64,000 bases of DNA from positions 5,332,001-5,396,000 of the forward strand of contig NZ_CP024608.1 of assembly GCF_002752675.1 (NCBI RefSeq), given 5' to 3'. This document shows, piece after piece, positions 20,892 through 29,256 of this stretch. The stretch comes from Massilia violaceinigra. GTDB taxonomy: Bacteria > Pseudomonadota > Gammaproteobacteria > Burkholderiales > Burkholderiaceae_D. The first letter of the stretch is position 1. Every line of letters begins with the position of its first letter. Under the pieces are notes generated by a model, which was not told where the DNA came from, ran no database searches, and saw nothing but the letters and a program-made list of their open reading frames with translations. A program made the position numbers and the translations under genes.

Positions 20892-21200
20892 TCACGACCC
20901 GCTACCGGCCTTTGCCGCGGGTGCTTGCTCATCGGCCGGCGCCAGCGTTCCGGCCACGGCACCAGCCACATCGGTCCCGGGCGCCGGATCCGGCGGCGAG
21001 GCGCCGATCTGGCGCGCGCTGTCCGATTGCTGGTCGAGGCTGACTTCTTCGGCGACCGCGAAGCGGCCATCGGGATCGTCGCCATTCGTCGGCAGCAGCG
21101 AGGGGGAACGTGGCGGGGCGGCAGCCTCGTTCGCACCGGCCGGGTCAGGGGCAGCGGACGGCGCCGCCGTCGTTTGCTGGCCGGTTGGGTTGGCTGGCAT
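20892..21200 (-). CDS. Small Ala/Pro-rich hypothetical protein
   Basis: The product is about 102 residues of low complexity (Ala, Pro, Asp, Gly) with no helix or sheet pattern, so it is probably disordered. The strong ribosome site AAAGGAGG lies four bases before the chosen ATG, and a second ATG lies three bases upstream of that. This argues that the frame is translated despite its composition. Function is unknown. It sits 75 bases downstream of the DUF5985 genes on the same strand. Confidence 0.5.
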   Translation of the reverse strand: MPANPTGQQTTAAPSAAPDPAGANEAAAPPRSPSLLPTNGDDPDGRFAVAEEVSLDQQSDSARQIGASPPDPAPGTDVAGAVAGTLAPADEQAPAAKAGSGS

Positions 21201-21275
21201 CATGCCTCCTTTGTAAGCGATCTTCCGATTGGATGATCGCCACCGCCGAAAGTTCAATCCGCCGCCGGCATCGCC

Positions 21276-21545
21276 TTATTTGCCGGGCTCGGAACGCCGC
21301 CAGTTCTTGGCAACGATCGCCCACAGGATCAGGCAGTAGGAAAGCAGCCGCAGCAGGAAGTGGAAGGGCGAGTCTTCGCTCATCCCCGGCGTGAGGCTGG
21401 CGTAGATGCGGTGGCCGCCTTCGATCAGGAAAGAAAGCGCGAAATACAGGAAAAAACGGTCGCCCGAACTGCGCCAGAAACGCAGGAAAAACAGGCCGAT
21501 CACGATCGAGCCCATGGCACCGGCCCCGGCCAGCATCAAATCCAT
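21276..21545 (-). CDS. DUF5985 family membrane protein
   Basis: The product is 89 residues with three hydrophobic helices: GAMGSIVIGLFFLRF, FFLYFALSFLI and LLRLLSYCLILWAIV. The pattern L-x-F-x-R-x-W-R-x-x-x-D-R-x-F at the first loop fits DUF5985. Function is unknown. It starts three bases after the stop of the neighbouring DUF5985-like gene, so both belong to one operon and may form a complex in the inner membrane. Confidence 0.7.
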   Translation of the reverse strand: MDLMLAGAGAMGSIVIGLFFLRFWRSSGDRFFLYFALSFLIEGGHRIYASLTPGMSEDSPFHFLLRLLSYCLILWAIVAKNWRRSEPGK

Positions 21546-21548
21546 CGC

Positions 21549-21806
21549 TTACTCCTTTTCGTATATCAGGCCGTACAGCAGCAGGGACACCGAGATCAGC
21601 GCCGTGACCAGGCGCAGCGTGAGCAAATCCATGTGAGGGAGAACCAGCTTGTCGAGGATCAGAATCAGGTTGTTGAGGGTCATGCCGCTGAAACACAGGC
21701 CGCTCCAGAACAGCAGGCGGTGACCGGTGCGCGCGTAGCTGGCCAGCAGCAGCCAGGCGCAGGCGAGCGAGGTACACATGCAAAGACCGTAGATTGCCGC
21801 AGCCAT
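21549..21806 (-). CDS. Second DUF5985-type membrane protein
   Basis: The product is 85 residues with three predicted helices, including CTSLACAWLLLASY, LLFWSGLCFSGMTLNNLIL and LVTALISVSLLLYGLIYE. The R-x-x-x-R-L-L-F-W-S-G-L-C-F loop resembles the partner DUF5985 protein. AAAGGAA precedes the ATG, and the ATG overlaps the TAA of the upstream regulator-like gene. The two tandem membrane proteins are probably made in equal amount. Confidence 0.7.
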   Translation of the reverse strand: MAAAIYGLCMCTSLACAWLLLASYARTGHRLLFWSGLCFSGMTLNNLILILDKLVLPHMDLLTLRLVTALISVSLLLYGLIYEKE

Positions 21807-22201
21807 TACGATTCCTTTCGCCATGTAAACGCATCGGCAAACTGCTGTGCCTTGCGATCGAGTTTGGAGTGAATCAGATGGGTGACGTCGACCAGGCGGC
21901 GCGCGTACAGGTCCGCCAGCGCGTCGATGACCTGGCCCAGCGCCGCCGTGGCGGGCTGGTAGCGGAATACCGGCTCGCTGCCGGCGCGACGCAAGGTGAC
22001 GGTCATGCCGGCGCGCGACAGGTCCGCGAGCAGTGCGGCGGCCAGTTTGTCGCCAATGTAGAGCCGCTCGGCCACCACCTGTGTGGTCCAGTCCTGCTGC
22101 GCGCCGGAGCGCAATAGCAGCAGCGCCTCCAGGTGGGGCACGGAGGCAATGCTGGTCAGTACGAAGCGACGCAGCTCTTCGGGAATCGGTTGGGGCACCA
22201 T
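21806..22201 (-). CDS. Winged-helix-like protein heading the DUF5985 operon
   Basis: The product is 131 residues, soluble and mostly helical. The opening IPEELRRFVLTSIASVPHLE and the stretch VVAERLYIGDKLAAALLADL read like a MarR/winged-helix DNA-binding unit with a C-terminal dimerisation helix. I do not recognise a named family. It overlaps the first DUF5985 gene by one base, which suggests it either regulates the operon or senses together with the membrane proteins. Confidence 0.6.
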   Translation of the reverse strand: MVPQPIPEELRRFVLTSIASVPHLEALLLLRSGAQQDWTTQVVAERLYIGDKLAAALLADLSRAGMTVTLRRAGSEPVFRYQPATAALGQVIDALADLYARRLVDVTHLIHSKLDRKAQQFADAFTWRKES

Positions 22202-22273
22202 GATGTGAAAGAATCCATTGCGCCAAGCTGAGCCAACGCGGTCCAAAATGCGTATTCTAGTCGATTTTGCTTA

Positions 22274-22966
22274 TCAAGTAAGCATCATTTTTGTTGCAAT
22301 TTTGCCTCCCATGCCACCGGTCTCGGCTGGCGGCAGCTTGCGCACCAGCTGGAACGCGGTCAATGCGGCAACACCAATCAGCAGCAGGCCCATGGTGCGC
22401 GCCAGCAGCAGGGCGGCGGCGGGCCGCCGTTCCAGCCAGCCGCCGGCACCGCCGCTGAGCAAGGCGAGGGCGCCATACACCCCCGCTTGGGTCAGCGCCG
22501 TGATCGCGCCCAGCACCGCCGACTGGGCCCACAGCGGTTGCGGGCCGGGATGGAGGAACTGGGGAAAGATGGCCAGCATGAACAGGTAGGCTTTCGGGTT
22601 AAGCAGGCTGGTGCCGAGTGCGCGGCGGAAGGTTGCGCCGGTGGTGCAGGCCGCGCCCGGCAGGCGCGCGGTCCCCTGCGCGCTGCTGCGCAGGAAGCTC
22701 AGGCCGATCCATGCCGTGTACAGCGCGCCCACGCCCAGCATCGCGTTGAACAGGGCAGGCCACAGCGCCAGCACCGCGGCCGCCCCCAGCGCGCCCATGG
22801 CCAGATGGCAAAAGCCGCCGCTGACGATGCCGGCCACGGCGGCCAGCCCGGCGCGCCGTCCGCCCAGCAGCGCGCTGCCCATGACAAACGCCATGTCCAG
22901 GCCGGGCAGGGCGATGATGCCGAACACCACCACGAAGTACAGCCAGAGGTTGGTGGCCTCGTTCAT
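22274..22966 (-). CDS. LysE/RhtB-family exporter
   Basis: The product is 230 residues with about six membrane helices and the LysE family pattern near the N-terminus (PGLDMAFVMG, then GRRAGLAAVAGI). A conserved N-P-K-A-Y-L-F segment sits in the middle (LLNPKAYLFMLAIFPQF). LysE proteins export amino acids or related small molecules across the inner membrane. The substrate is unknown here. The start overlaps the stop of the NIPSNAP gene by four bases (ATGA). Confidence 0.88.
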   Translation of the reverse strand: MNEATNLWLYFVVVFGIIALPGLDMAFVMGSALLGGRRAGLAAVAGIVSGGFCHLAMGALGAAAVLALWPALFNAMLGVGALYTAWIGLSFLRSSAQGTARLPGAACTTGATFRRALGTSLLNPKAYLFMLAIFPQFLHPGPQPLWAQSAVLGAITALTQAGVYGALALLSGGAGGWLERRPAAALLLARTMGLLLIGVAALTAFQLVRKLPPAETGGMGGKIATKMMLT

Positions 22967-23676
22967 GCCGCCGCCATCGTGGCGGACCGGGCGGGCGCGG
23001 TGACGCTGGCGGCGCTGACCCAGCGCAGGCGCGAGCGGCGGCCGGGGTCGAGCACCAGCAGCTCCGGCGGCGCGGCCAGCAGGCCGGCCCTGGCGAGTTC
23101 GCCGGCGGCGGCGTCGAACGCGGGGCGCAGGGCGGCCAGCGCGTCGTCGTCGCTCAGGATGCCGAGCCAGACCAGGGCCGCTCCCGCGGCGCGCTCGCCG
23201 ATTGTGGTCAGGATGCCCGCTTCGATCACGCCGCGGCCATGGTAAGCGGCGAAACAGCGCTCGGCGGCGCGTTCGCAGGCATCCATCCGCCCTGGCGCCA
23301 CATGGAAAAGCTGGGCGACGACGATGCCTTGCGCGTCGCCGCCCATGGGCAATGGCGCGATGCCGGTATCCGGGTGGAGCGGCTTGAGCAACAGGACTCC
23401 GGCGTGGATGAACACGTTGGCGGGGTGCGCCTGCTCGTCGAAGGCGCGGCCGATCCTGGCGCACGCCTCCCGCGTGCGAAAGCCGCGCAGCCAGGCGAAA
23501 CCGTCCGGCCGGCCGCGTTCGCAAAAATGGCCGAACGCCATGCCGCCCAGGTGCTGGAAGGCGTGCGCCAGCGTGTCGTCGAAATGGCGCGCGACGTCGG
23601 CGCGCGCGCCCGGCGCCATCGTGTAGCGGCGCAGTTCAATCACGGGGAAATGGTCGTTCTGGTGTGGGCTCGTCAT
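22963..23676 (-). CDS. NIPSNAP-like dimeric ferredoxin-fold protein
   Basis: The product is 237 residues starting MTSPHQNDHF. The opening VIELRRYTMAPGAR, followed by F-D-D-T-L-x-H-A-F-Q-x-L-G-G-M, and WLRGF match the NIPSNAP repeat of a dimeric alpha-beta barrel. A second, weaker repeat follows. NIPSNAP proteins have no agreed biochemical role. The gene is first in a two-gene operon with the LysE exporter and is divergent from the WYL regulator, which is its likely controller. Confidence 0.7.
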   Translation of the reverse strand: MTSPHQNDHFPVIELRRYTMAPGARADVARHFDDTLAHAFQHLGGMAFGHFCERGRPDGFAWLRGFRTREACARIGRAFDEQAHPANVFIHAGVLLLKPLHPDTGIAPLPMGGDAQGIVVAQLFHVAPGRMDACERAAERCFAAYHGRGVIEAGILTTIGERAAGAALVWLGILSDDDALAALRPAFDAAAGELARAGLLAAPPELLVLDPGRRSRLRWVSAASVTAPARSATMAAA

Positions 23677-23772
23677 GTTGTGCTCTCTTTCTTGTTGATG
23701 AAACATCGACAAGCGACAGCGTAAATTCAAAACAGGACAGAATTCGCCCTATTAATCTGATATCGTTGCACC

Positions 23773-24729
23773 ATGTACCATCCCACCACCCGCGTGCTGG
23801 CAGTGCTCGAACTGCTGCAAACCCATGGCCGCCTGAGCGGCGCCGAGATGTCGGCGCGCCTGGCCGTCGATACGCGCACCTTGCGCCGCTACATCGTCAC
23901 CCTGGAAGAGATGGGCATCCCCATCACCACCGAGCGCGGGCGCCACGGCGGCTATGCGCTGATGGCCGGCTTCAAGCTGCCGCCGATGATGTTCACCAAC
24001 GACGAAGCGCTGGCCCTGGCGATCGGCCTGCTGGCCGCGCGCAGCCTGGGCTTTGCCGAGGCCGCGCCGGCAGTCTCCAGCGCCCAGGCCAAGCTCGAAC
24101 GCATCATGCCGGCCAACCTCAAGCAGCGCGTGCGCGCCATCGATGAAACCGTGCGCCTGGACATGATGCGCACCGTGGTCCCGACCGACAACGACGCCCT
24201 CGTCACGCTCAGTTCGGCCGCGCTGGCGCAGCAGCGCGTGCACCTGCGCTACCGCGCGCCCGACGGCAGCGAGACCGAGCGCGGCTTCGATGCCTACGGG
24301 CTGGCGTTTCGCGCCGGCTGCTGGTACGTGATCGGCATGTGCCACCTGCGCGCCGAGATGCGCTCGTTCCGGCTCGACCGCATCGTGAAGGCCGAGCCGC
24401 GTCCGGCCTCGTTCGCGCGCCCGTCCGGTTTCGACGCGCTCGGCTACCTGGCCCGCTCGATGGCAACGATGCCGCGCGCGCATGCGGTCGAGGTGCTGCT
24501 GCGCACCGACCTGAAAACAGCCAGCGCGCATTTCTTCGACGCCCTCGGCGTGTTCGAGCAGATCGACGAAGGCGTGCTCCTGCGCTGCAGCACCGACCAT
24601 CCCGACTGGTTCGCCGGGCACCTGGCGGGGATGCCGTTCGAGTTCGAGGTGCGCACGCCGGACATCCTGCGTGACAGCGTGGCCAGATTAGGTGAACGAC
24701 TGCTTCGCATGGCGGGCGCGCTCCGCTAG
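23773..24729 (+). CDS. HTH-WYL transcriptional regulator (YafY type)
   Basis: The product is 318 residues. The N-terminal helix-turn-helix (TRVLAVLELLQTHGRLSGAE, then ARLAVDTRTLRRYI) is followed by the WYL region, with GLAFRAGCWYVIGMC in place of the canonical W-Y-L string and a C-terminal WCX-like extension. WYL regulators bind ligands or nucleic acid and often act as local repressors. The gene is divergent from the NIPSNAP-LysE operon with a 96-base shared upstream region, so it probably controls both directions. Confidence 0.9.
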   Translation: MYHPTTRVLAVLELLQTHGRLSGAEMSARLAVDTRTLRRYIVTLEEMGIPITTERGRHGGYALMAGFKLPPMMFTNDEALALAIGLLAARSLGFAEAAPAVSSAQAKLERIMPANLKQRVRAIDETVRLDMMRTVVPTDNDALVTLSSAALAQQRVHLRYRAPDGSETERGFDAYGLAFRAGCWYVIGMCHLRAEMRSFRLDRIVKAEPRPASFARPSGFDALGYLARSMATMPRAHAVEVLLRTDLKTASAHFFDALGVFEQIDEGVLLRCSTDHPDWFAGHLAGMPFEFEVRTPDILRDSVARLGERLLRMAGALR

Positions 24730-24761
24730 AATGCGTCGCTCATCATTTCAATTTGGAAAAC

Positions 24762-25547
24762 ATGATTCAGAAAACACTGGCCGGTCTCGTCCTCGGATGG
24801 ACGATGCTGGCAGCCGGCAGCGCATTTGCCGGCGGCTGTCCCGCACATTACGTCGACGGGCGCCTGCCCGAAATCCGCAATCCCAAACTGGCGAAAGCGA
24901 CCACCGAACTTTGCTACGGCGTGTTCGGCGTCATGCATTCCGGGATCACGCGCACGCCGCTGTGGTCGGCCGAACGCTTGCGTCCGGAAAACCTGAAACT
25001 GGCCAAGAAGCTCTCGCGCGACGATTCCTTCCACGCCGAGGAACGCCTGGCGCCGTCGCAGCGGGCCGAATTGTCCGACTACGCCCGCAGCGGCTTCGAC
25101 CGCGGCCATATGGCACCCAACGGCAACATGCCGGACCGGCGCACCCAGCACGAGAGTTTCACGCTGGCGAACATGGTGCCGCAAGATGCCGACAACAACC
25201 GCCATCTGTGGGCCGGACTCGAAGGCCGGGTGCGCGACATGGTCAGGAAGGAAGGCACCCTGTATGTGATCACCGGCCCGGCCTTCATCGGCGGGCGTTT
25301 GAAAAAGGTGGGCAACGTGCTTGTGCCGAGCCATTTGTACAAGGCCGTGTATAGTCCGAGCCAGAAGGCGGGCGCGGCGTGGCTGGTGGAAAACCGTTCG
25401 ACGGACGAGCTGGACGTGATGACCATCGCCGAGCTGGAAGAAAAGATCGGCATCAATTTGCTGCCGTCGCTGAGCGGCCGGCAAAAGTCCGCGATGCTGG
25501 ACTTGCCGCAACCGAAACAAAAGAAATCGCGCCGCTGGCCGTTTTGA
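24762..25547 (+). CDS. Secreted DNA/RNA non-specific endonuclease
   Basis: The product is 261 residues from the ATG at 24762, with signal peptide MIQKTLAGLVLGWTMLAAGS. The catalytic motif of the NUC1/Serratia-type nuclease family is present as GFDRGHMAPNGNM (D113-R-G-H116), with the metal-binding Asn further on (PQDADNNRH). A TLANMVPQ segment follows in the expected order. It cleaves DNA and RNA in the periplasm or outside the cell, for nutrient scavenging or competition. Two small genes follow on the same strand. Confidence 0.9.
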   Translation: MIQKTLAGLVLGWTMLAAGSAFAGGCPAHYVDGRLPEIRNPKLAKATTELCYGVFGVMHSGITRTPLWSAERLRPENLKLAKKLSRDDSFHAEERLAPSQRAELSDYARSGFDRGHMAPNGNMPDRRTQHESFTLANMVPQDADNNRHLWAGLEGRVRDMVRKEGTLYVITGPAFIGGRLKKVGNVLVPSHLYKAVYSPSQKAGAAWLVENRSTDELDVMTIAELEEKIGINLLPSLSGRQKSAMLDLPQPKQKKSRRWPF

Positions 25548-25564
25548 ACTTCAAGGGAGACGCA

Positions 25565-25825
25565 ATGAGCAGCAAGAAGCAGAGTTTTGTACCGTACGCC
25601 AACGAAGCCGATGTGGTGTCAGTCGGCAAGCTGATGATCGAAAACCGGCTCGACCGGATTACGCTCAGCGGCGATGTGGATCTGACCGCCGATAAAATCG
25701 GGCTGGCGCACGCGCGCCGGCTGCAGGAAGTGCTGGGCGAGATCGTCGCCAAGCTTGAAGCGATGACCTTGCCCGCCGAGCTGCCGCCACCTGCCGTGGG
25801 CGAGGTGGACAACCCGTTCAACTGA
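25565..25825 (+). CDS. Small hypothetical protein
   Basis: The product is 86 residues with an AAGGGAGA ribosome site. It is a soluble protein with the stretch VGKLMIENRLDRITLSGDVD and a proline-rich tail ending DNPFN. No domain is recognised. It is 17 bases after the nuclease and five bases before the next gene, so the three are probably co-transcribed. An immunity or folding role for the nuclease is possible, but the sequence gives no support beyond position. Confidence 0.65.
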   Translation: MSSKKQSFVPYANEADVVSVGKLMIENRLDRITLSGDVDLTADKIGLAHARRLQEVLGEIVAKLEAMTLPAELPPPAVGEVDNPFN

Positions 25826-25829
25826 GCGC

Positions 25830-26297
25830 ATGACGGTTGCACTCGTCGTCACGCGGCCCGATACCGAGCCATGGTGGCAGTGGTTCACCGTCGCTATCGC
25901 CGTGGAAGAGGTGTATCGGCGCGACTGGATGCCCGGAGCGGACGCGACAGCGGCGGTCTGGCTGCCGCTTTTCCAGGCCGGATGCCCGGTCGAGGGCAAA
26001 GACTTTCCCGCGGTGACGATGGAATTGCTGACCTTGCGTGCGTGGGCATTGACGCAGCCGTTCGATGAAGCCCGGCGCGAGGCAATCATTGGCAGAATCG
26101 ATTCGCTGATCGATGCTTTGGGCGAACTGCTGGCCGGCACGGGCGGCGAGGTCGAGGTGTTCATTGGCCAGGAAAAAGGCGGTATCAGGATATCGATGCC
26201 GCCTTTTACGTTTCAGGCCCGAGCTTCAGCCCGTGCCTATCAGCAAGTCAGATTGGGACCGGTGGGTACGCCCAAGTTCTGGGAGAAGGTCGTGTAG
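25830..26297 (+). CDS. Hypothetical protein
   Basis: The product is 155 residues, soluble and rich in Trp near the N-terminus (EPWWQWFTVAIAVEEVYRRDW). A helical middle and a C-terminal segment with FTFQARASARAYQQVRLG follow. No family is recognised. The last 58 bases overlap the 3' end of the convergent chitinase gene. It could start slightly later, since no strong ribosome site is visible. Confidence 0.55.
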   Translation: MTVALVVTRPDTEPWWQWFTVAIAVEEVYRRDWMPGADATAAVWLPLFQAGCPVEGKDFPAVTMELLTLRAWALTQPFDEARREAIIGRIDSLIDALGELLAGTGGEVEVFIGQEKGGIRISMPPFTFQARASARAYQQVRLGPVGTPKFWEKVV

Positions 26298-27496
26298 TAA
26301 TTCACCCGGGTCTGCATCTGTGCCGGCCCCTGGTACTCGGTGCCGCCTGCGCATTCGCGATTGCCGTTGATGGCATTGATGGTCTGGCCGAAACCGTATC
26401 CGCCCACCATCGAGTCATGCGCCGACCTGCCGGCGCGGCCCGGTTGGGTCATCCAGTACCAGACCGCACTTCTCCAGGCGATGGTGGCGTTGGTGGCCAA
26501 CAGTTCCGGATTGTTCACCAGTTGCTCGCCCAGGCCCATGGCGTTGCCCAGACTGCGGTAGTTCGAGGTCCAGCTGATCTGGATCGGGCCGCGACCGAAG
26601 TACTGGTCGACCATGTTGGTGCTCTTGCAGGTGACGCGTACCCAGTTCACGTCGCAGTACGAGGGCCAGTTGGCGGTGTTGTATTCCCTGACTGCCTTCA
26701 GGTTGTCCGACTCGTGCTGCAGGTTGGCGAAGAAGGCGGCCACTTCCTGCTTGTTCAGGGTAGCGTTGCCCGACTTGGCAAAGCTTGGATAGTAGGCTGC
26801 TGCAGCGACGAAGTCGGCGTATTGGTAGAACGAATTGCGGCTGGGGAACCATGCTTCGAACTGAGCTTTTGACAGGCCGGCAAAACTACCTCCCGGGTCG
26901 GGAGTCGGCGTCGGAGTTGGCGTCGTGCTGTCACAATTAGTTTGCTGCCAATACCAGGTGCTAATGGTGGGATCAGTACCGTCGGAGCCGTTGGTGCCGC
27001 TATTGACGACCTTGTAGAAATTGCCGTTAGCCGGGTACTTCACGACGGTGCCCACGCTGTAGTTCACTCCTGCGCTCCAGGTCTGGGATGAACAGGCCGG
27101 TGTCGGGGTGGGTGTCGGCGTCGGTGTCGGGGTCGGCGTGGGTGTCGGCGTTGGCGTCGGGGTCGGAGTCGGCGTGGTGCCGCACGAGCCACTCACCGTC
27201 CATGGCTTGCCACTTCCAGCGGCCCCGCTGTTGGTCGATGGATTGTCGCCCTGCGTCCAATACGCGGCCGTGTAGTTGATCCCCCCGTAGCTGGCCGATT
27301 TGCCGCCATCATAGACGGTGGCGCTGTTCCACGCTGCGTTACAGACGCTCGTTGCCGCCAACATCTTGCTTTGGGATGACTGGGTGCCAGTGGACGTATT
27401 GCCGTCGCCGCCGCCGCCGCCGCACGCGGCCAGCGACCCGCCCAGTACGCTGATGATCAGGCTGTTGATGATTGTTCTGTTCAATTGAGGCTCCAT
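26240..27496 (-). CDS. GH19 chitinase lipoprotein with two CBMs
   Basis: The product is 418 residues. The signal peptide ends in the lipobox SLAAC25 followed by a Gly linker, so it is a lipoprotein. Residues 52-103 and 135-188 are CBM5/12-like chitin-binding modules rich in W/Y. They are separated by a (TP)13 linker, with a shorter TP linker after the second. The catalytic GH19 domain spans about 205-418, with H261-E262-S and a second acid E271 in REYN, plus YFGRGPIQISW and the INAINGNRECAGG motif. It hydrolyses beta-1,4-N-acetylglucosamine polymers, probably anchored on the outer membrane or shed. It is monocistronic. Confidence 0.9.
   Translation of the reverse strand: MEPQLNRTIINSLIISVLGGSLAACGGGGGDGNTSTGTQSSQSKMLAATSVCNAAWNSATVYDGGKSASYGGINYTAAYWTQGDNPSTNSGAAGSGKPWTVSGSCGTTPTPTPTPTPTPTPTPTPTPTPTPTPACSSQTWSAGVNYSVGTVVKYPANGNFYKVVNSGTNGSDGTDPTISTWYWQQTNCDSTTPTPTPTPDPGGSFAGLSKAQFEAWFPSRNSFYQYADFVAAAAYYPSFAKSGNATLNKQEVAAFFANLQHESDNLKAVREYNTANWPSYCDVNWVRVTCKSTNMVDQYFGRGPIQISWTSNYRSLGNAMGLGEQLVNNPELLATNATIAWRSAVWYWMTQPGRAGRSAHDSMVGGYGFGQTINAINGNRECAGGTEYQGPAQMQTRVNYYTTFSQNLGVPTGPNLTC
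27098..27175. repeat. 13 tandem hexanucleotides coding Thr-Pro
   Basis: Thirteen consecutive Thr-Pro codon pairs form the linker between the two chitin-binding modules. Synonymous variation between units suggests an old array, though length change by slippage is possible. Confidence 0.9.
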
Positions 27497-28053
27497 ATCA
27501 AATTGTCGGGGCACTTGCGTGCCGGAGATAAACCAGGTCGATCCGTGTGCCGCGCGTCCCTCCGTGCCCGCGCGGTGATGGCGGAATTGGTTTACGCGAC
27601 AATTCCGATGTTTTATGTGCAAGATCGGTATACCAATATAACACCAATAATCGGATATATGCATACCAAGCTGGAGGAAATTAATACCAAATTGGGCCAC
27701 TGAGGAAATCAGAGAGACCGTCATGCTTAGCATTTTGAAGGGTAGGGCGCCCAGGTCAATTACCGTAAGGTTGGCGCCCGCCGCGTTACAACGATGAGGT
27801 GGTCGTACTGGGAAAAATGCAACGTCCGGACGCCGCAACGTTTTGCGTAACGTGCCTTAACGAACATCACTTGCGCTGTTGCCTGGCGTTGATATGGGGC
27901 TTGCTGCGCGAGACAACTGCGTTATCGAAATGCGCAGCTGCGCTGCGGCGCCAGGATTCGCCGGCGGGTCGAGTACCCACGCGTACTGCAAGGTGATCCA
28001 TCCAGGCTGTGCTTGCCCATTCCGTCGTGCCGGTGAATAGTCGCAACTAAGGA
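27497..28053. other. Intergenic, no gene recognised
   Basis: The region between the chitinase start and the TonB-like remnant has only short frames without ribosome sites. It is more AT-rich near 27600-27700, where the chitinase promoter probably lies. A short palindrome GGTATACC is visible there. Confidence 0.5.
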
Positions 28054-28238
28054 TTAGGCCGATGAGCGGTCAATCAGGCGAATGCCGCTCGACTTCATGA
28101 TTTTGGTGTCCGACATCCTGCCATCGGCTCGCACCAGAGCGTCGATGCGGACCGTACCGTCAGCCTATTCGCTCGAAACATTTGCGGGCTGCAATGGCTT
28201 TACGCAGCCGATCAATTGCGCCTCAACGTCCGCTTCCT
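28054..28238 (-). pseudogene. Small secreted TonB-domain protein, decayed
   Basis: On the minus strand a frame reads AQEADVEAQLIGCVKPLQP, hits a TAG at 28165-28167, then continues in the same frame as DGTVRIDALVRADGRMSD, TKIMKSSGIRLID and a stop. The G-T-V-x-I/x-x-L-V-x-x-D-G-x-x-S-D-x-K-I-x-K-S-S-G pattern is the TonB C-terminal fold found in small secreted TonB-like proteins. Both the internal stop and the abrupt end after LID indicate a broken gene. Confidence 0.5.
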
Positions 28239-28316
28239 GTGCCACCGCATGTCCGGCGCTGCAGCACATCGCTCTCGGGCACCGGGCCGAGTCCGACCTC
28301 CAGCATCGCCTTTCGG

Positions 28317-28711
28317 TCATCGCCCCCAGAACGCGTCTTCTTGTGCTTGATCGCTGGAAAACAGACGGACTTCGACGATCTTGCCGTCGTCAATGCGGAT
28401 GAGGTCTACGCCAGGTTGCCTGAGCTTGATGCCGTTGGCCTCGCCAGCGAACTCCACGGTGATGGCGACCCAATCCCCGCTGGCCATGTAGTGCTCGGCA
28501 CGGGTGATCGCGAACGTGCCGTTCGAGACCTCCATCATGGTTCCCAGCCCGGACCAACATTCGCCATGCCCCGATGCGTACCGGAAAACCGGTTCTTGCC
28601 TGGCTGGTGCCAGATCACGTCGGGCGAAATGATGCTGCCCAGTGTTGCTTGGTCGCCAGTTTGTACTGCCTTGATATAGGTCTTGGCGATGTTGATGTTG
28701 ACTTCGTTCAT
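28317..28711 (-). pseudogene. SnoaL-like protein, frameshifted
   Basis: The first half (MNEVNINIAKTYIKAVQTGD, then DVIWHQPGKNRFSGTHRG) and the second half (MMEVSNGTFAITRAEHYMAS, ending QAQEDAFWGR) are consecutive parts of one NTF2-like/SnoaL domain but lie in different frames. The switch is near 28540-28555. The total of 395 bases is one short of a multiple of three, so a one-base deletion explains it. The start has GGAGC upstream. Unless the base is a sequencing error, the gene is inactive. An intact, distantly related NTF2-like gene lies immediately upstream. Confidence 0.75.
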
Positions 28712-28812
28712 GGTGCGCTCCTGTAGTGCGGCGGTGGTGGAAGGTGATTGCGCCAATGCCGGGGCGGTGCCCCCGGCAAGGCTCTGCGGGTACTGGGTTT
28801 CGTCGGGAGAAC

Positions 28813-29256
28813 TCAGGACGACATGGCGTGCAAGGCGGCCAGGTTGTGCGTGAACGACCAGTTCACATGTACCACGCGCCACTGGCCGTCGATGAGGCGA
28901 TAGACCTGGGTGGAGTTCCAGGGCGTGCCCTGCTTCTCGCCACCTTGTCCGTCAGGAACGATGTTGATCAAGTTGTAGTGCAGCACCGCAAGGTCACCGC
29001 CATCGCTGACGATCACCTGTGGATTAGGGAACTCGTTGCGCAAGATGTTGAGCTTGCCCTCGAAGAACTGACGAAAGTACGTCTCCACCGTCTTGCGGCC
29101 GTCCAGCCGCCTCTCGGTGACAGGGTCGAAATAAGTCACGTCCTCGCTGTACATTTCCAGCGCGCCGTCCACGTCGCCTTTATTCCAGCGCTCGTTGATC
29201 GCCAGTTCCAATGCGACGATGGTTTCGGTGATCTTGCTGACGTCTGCTGTCTTCAT
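28813..29256 (-). CDS. NTF2-like/SnoaL-family protein
   Basis: The product is 147 residues, cytoplasmic, with the DUF4440/SnoaL pattern: a helix with NERWNKGDVDGALEMYSEDV, a YFDPVTERRLDGR loop, and a C-terminal strand W-R-V-V-H-V-N-W-S. These small cone-fold proteins act as isomerases, cyclases or ligand binders. No catalytic pair can be assigned. It precedes the frameshifted SnoaL gene on the same strand by about 100 bases. A divergent promoter region of about 440 bases lies upstream. Confidence 0.8.
   Translation of the reverse strand: MKTADVSKITETIVALELAINERWNKGDVDGALEMYSEDVTYFDPVTERRLDGRKTVETYFRQFFEGKLNILRNEFPNPQVIVSDGGDLAVLHYNLINIVPDGQGGEKQGTPWNSTQVYRLIDGQWRVVHVNWSFTHNLAALHAMSS

Noticed and set aside
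28082..28402. Plus-strand frame over the TonB-like remnant
   Set aside because: Its sequence is the shadow of the minus-strand TonB pattern. It has no family match or ribosome site.
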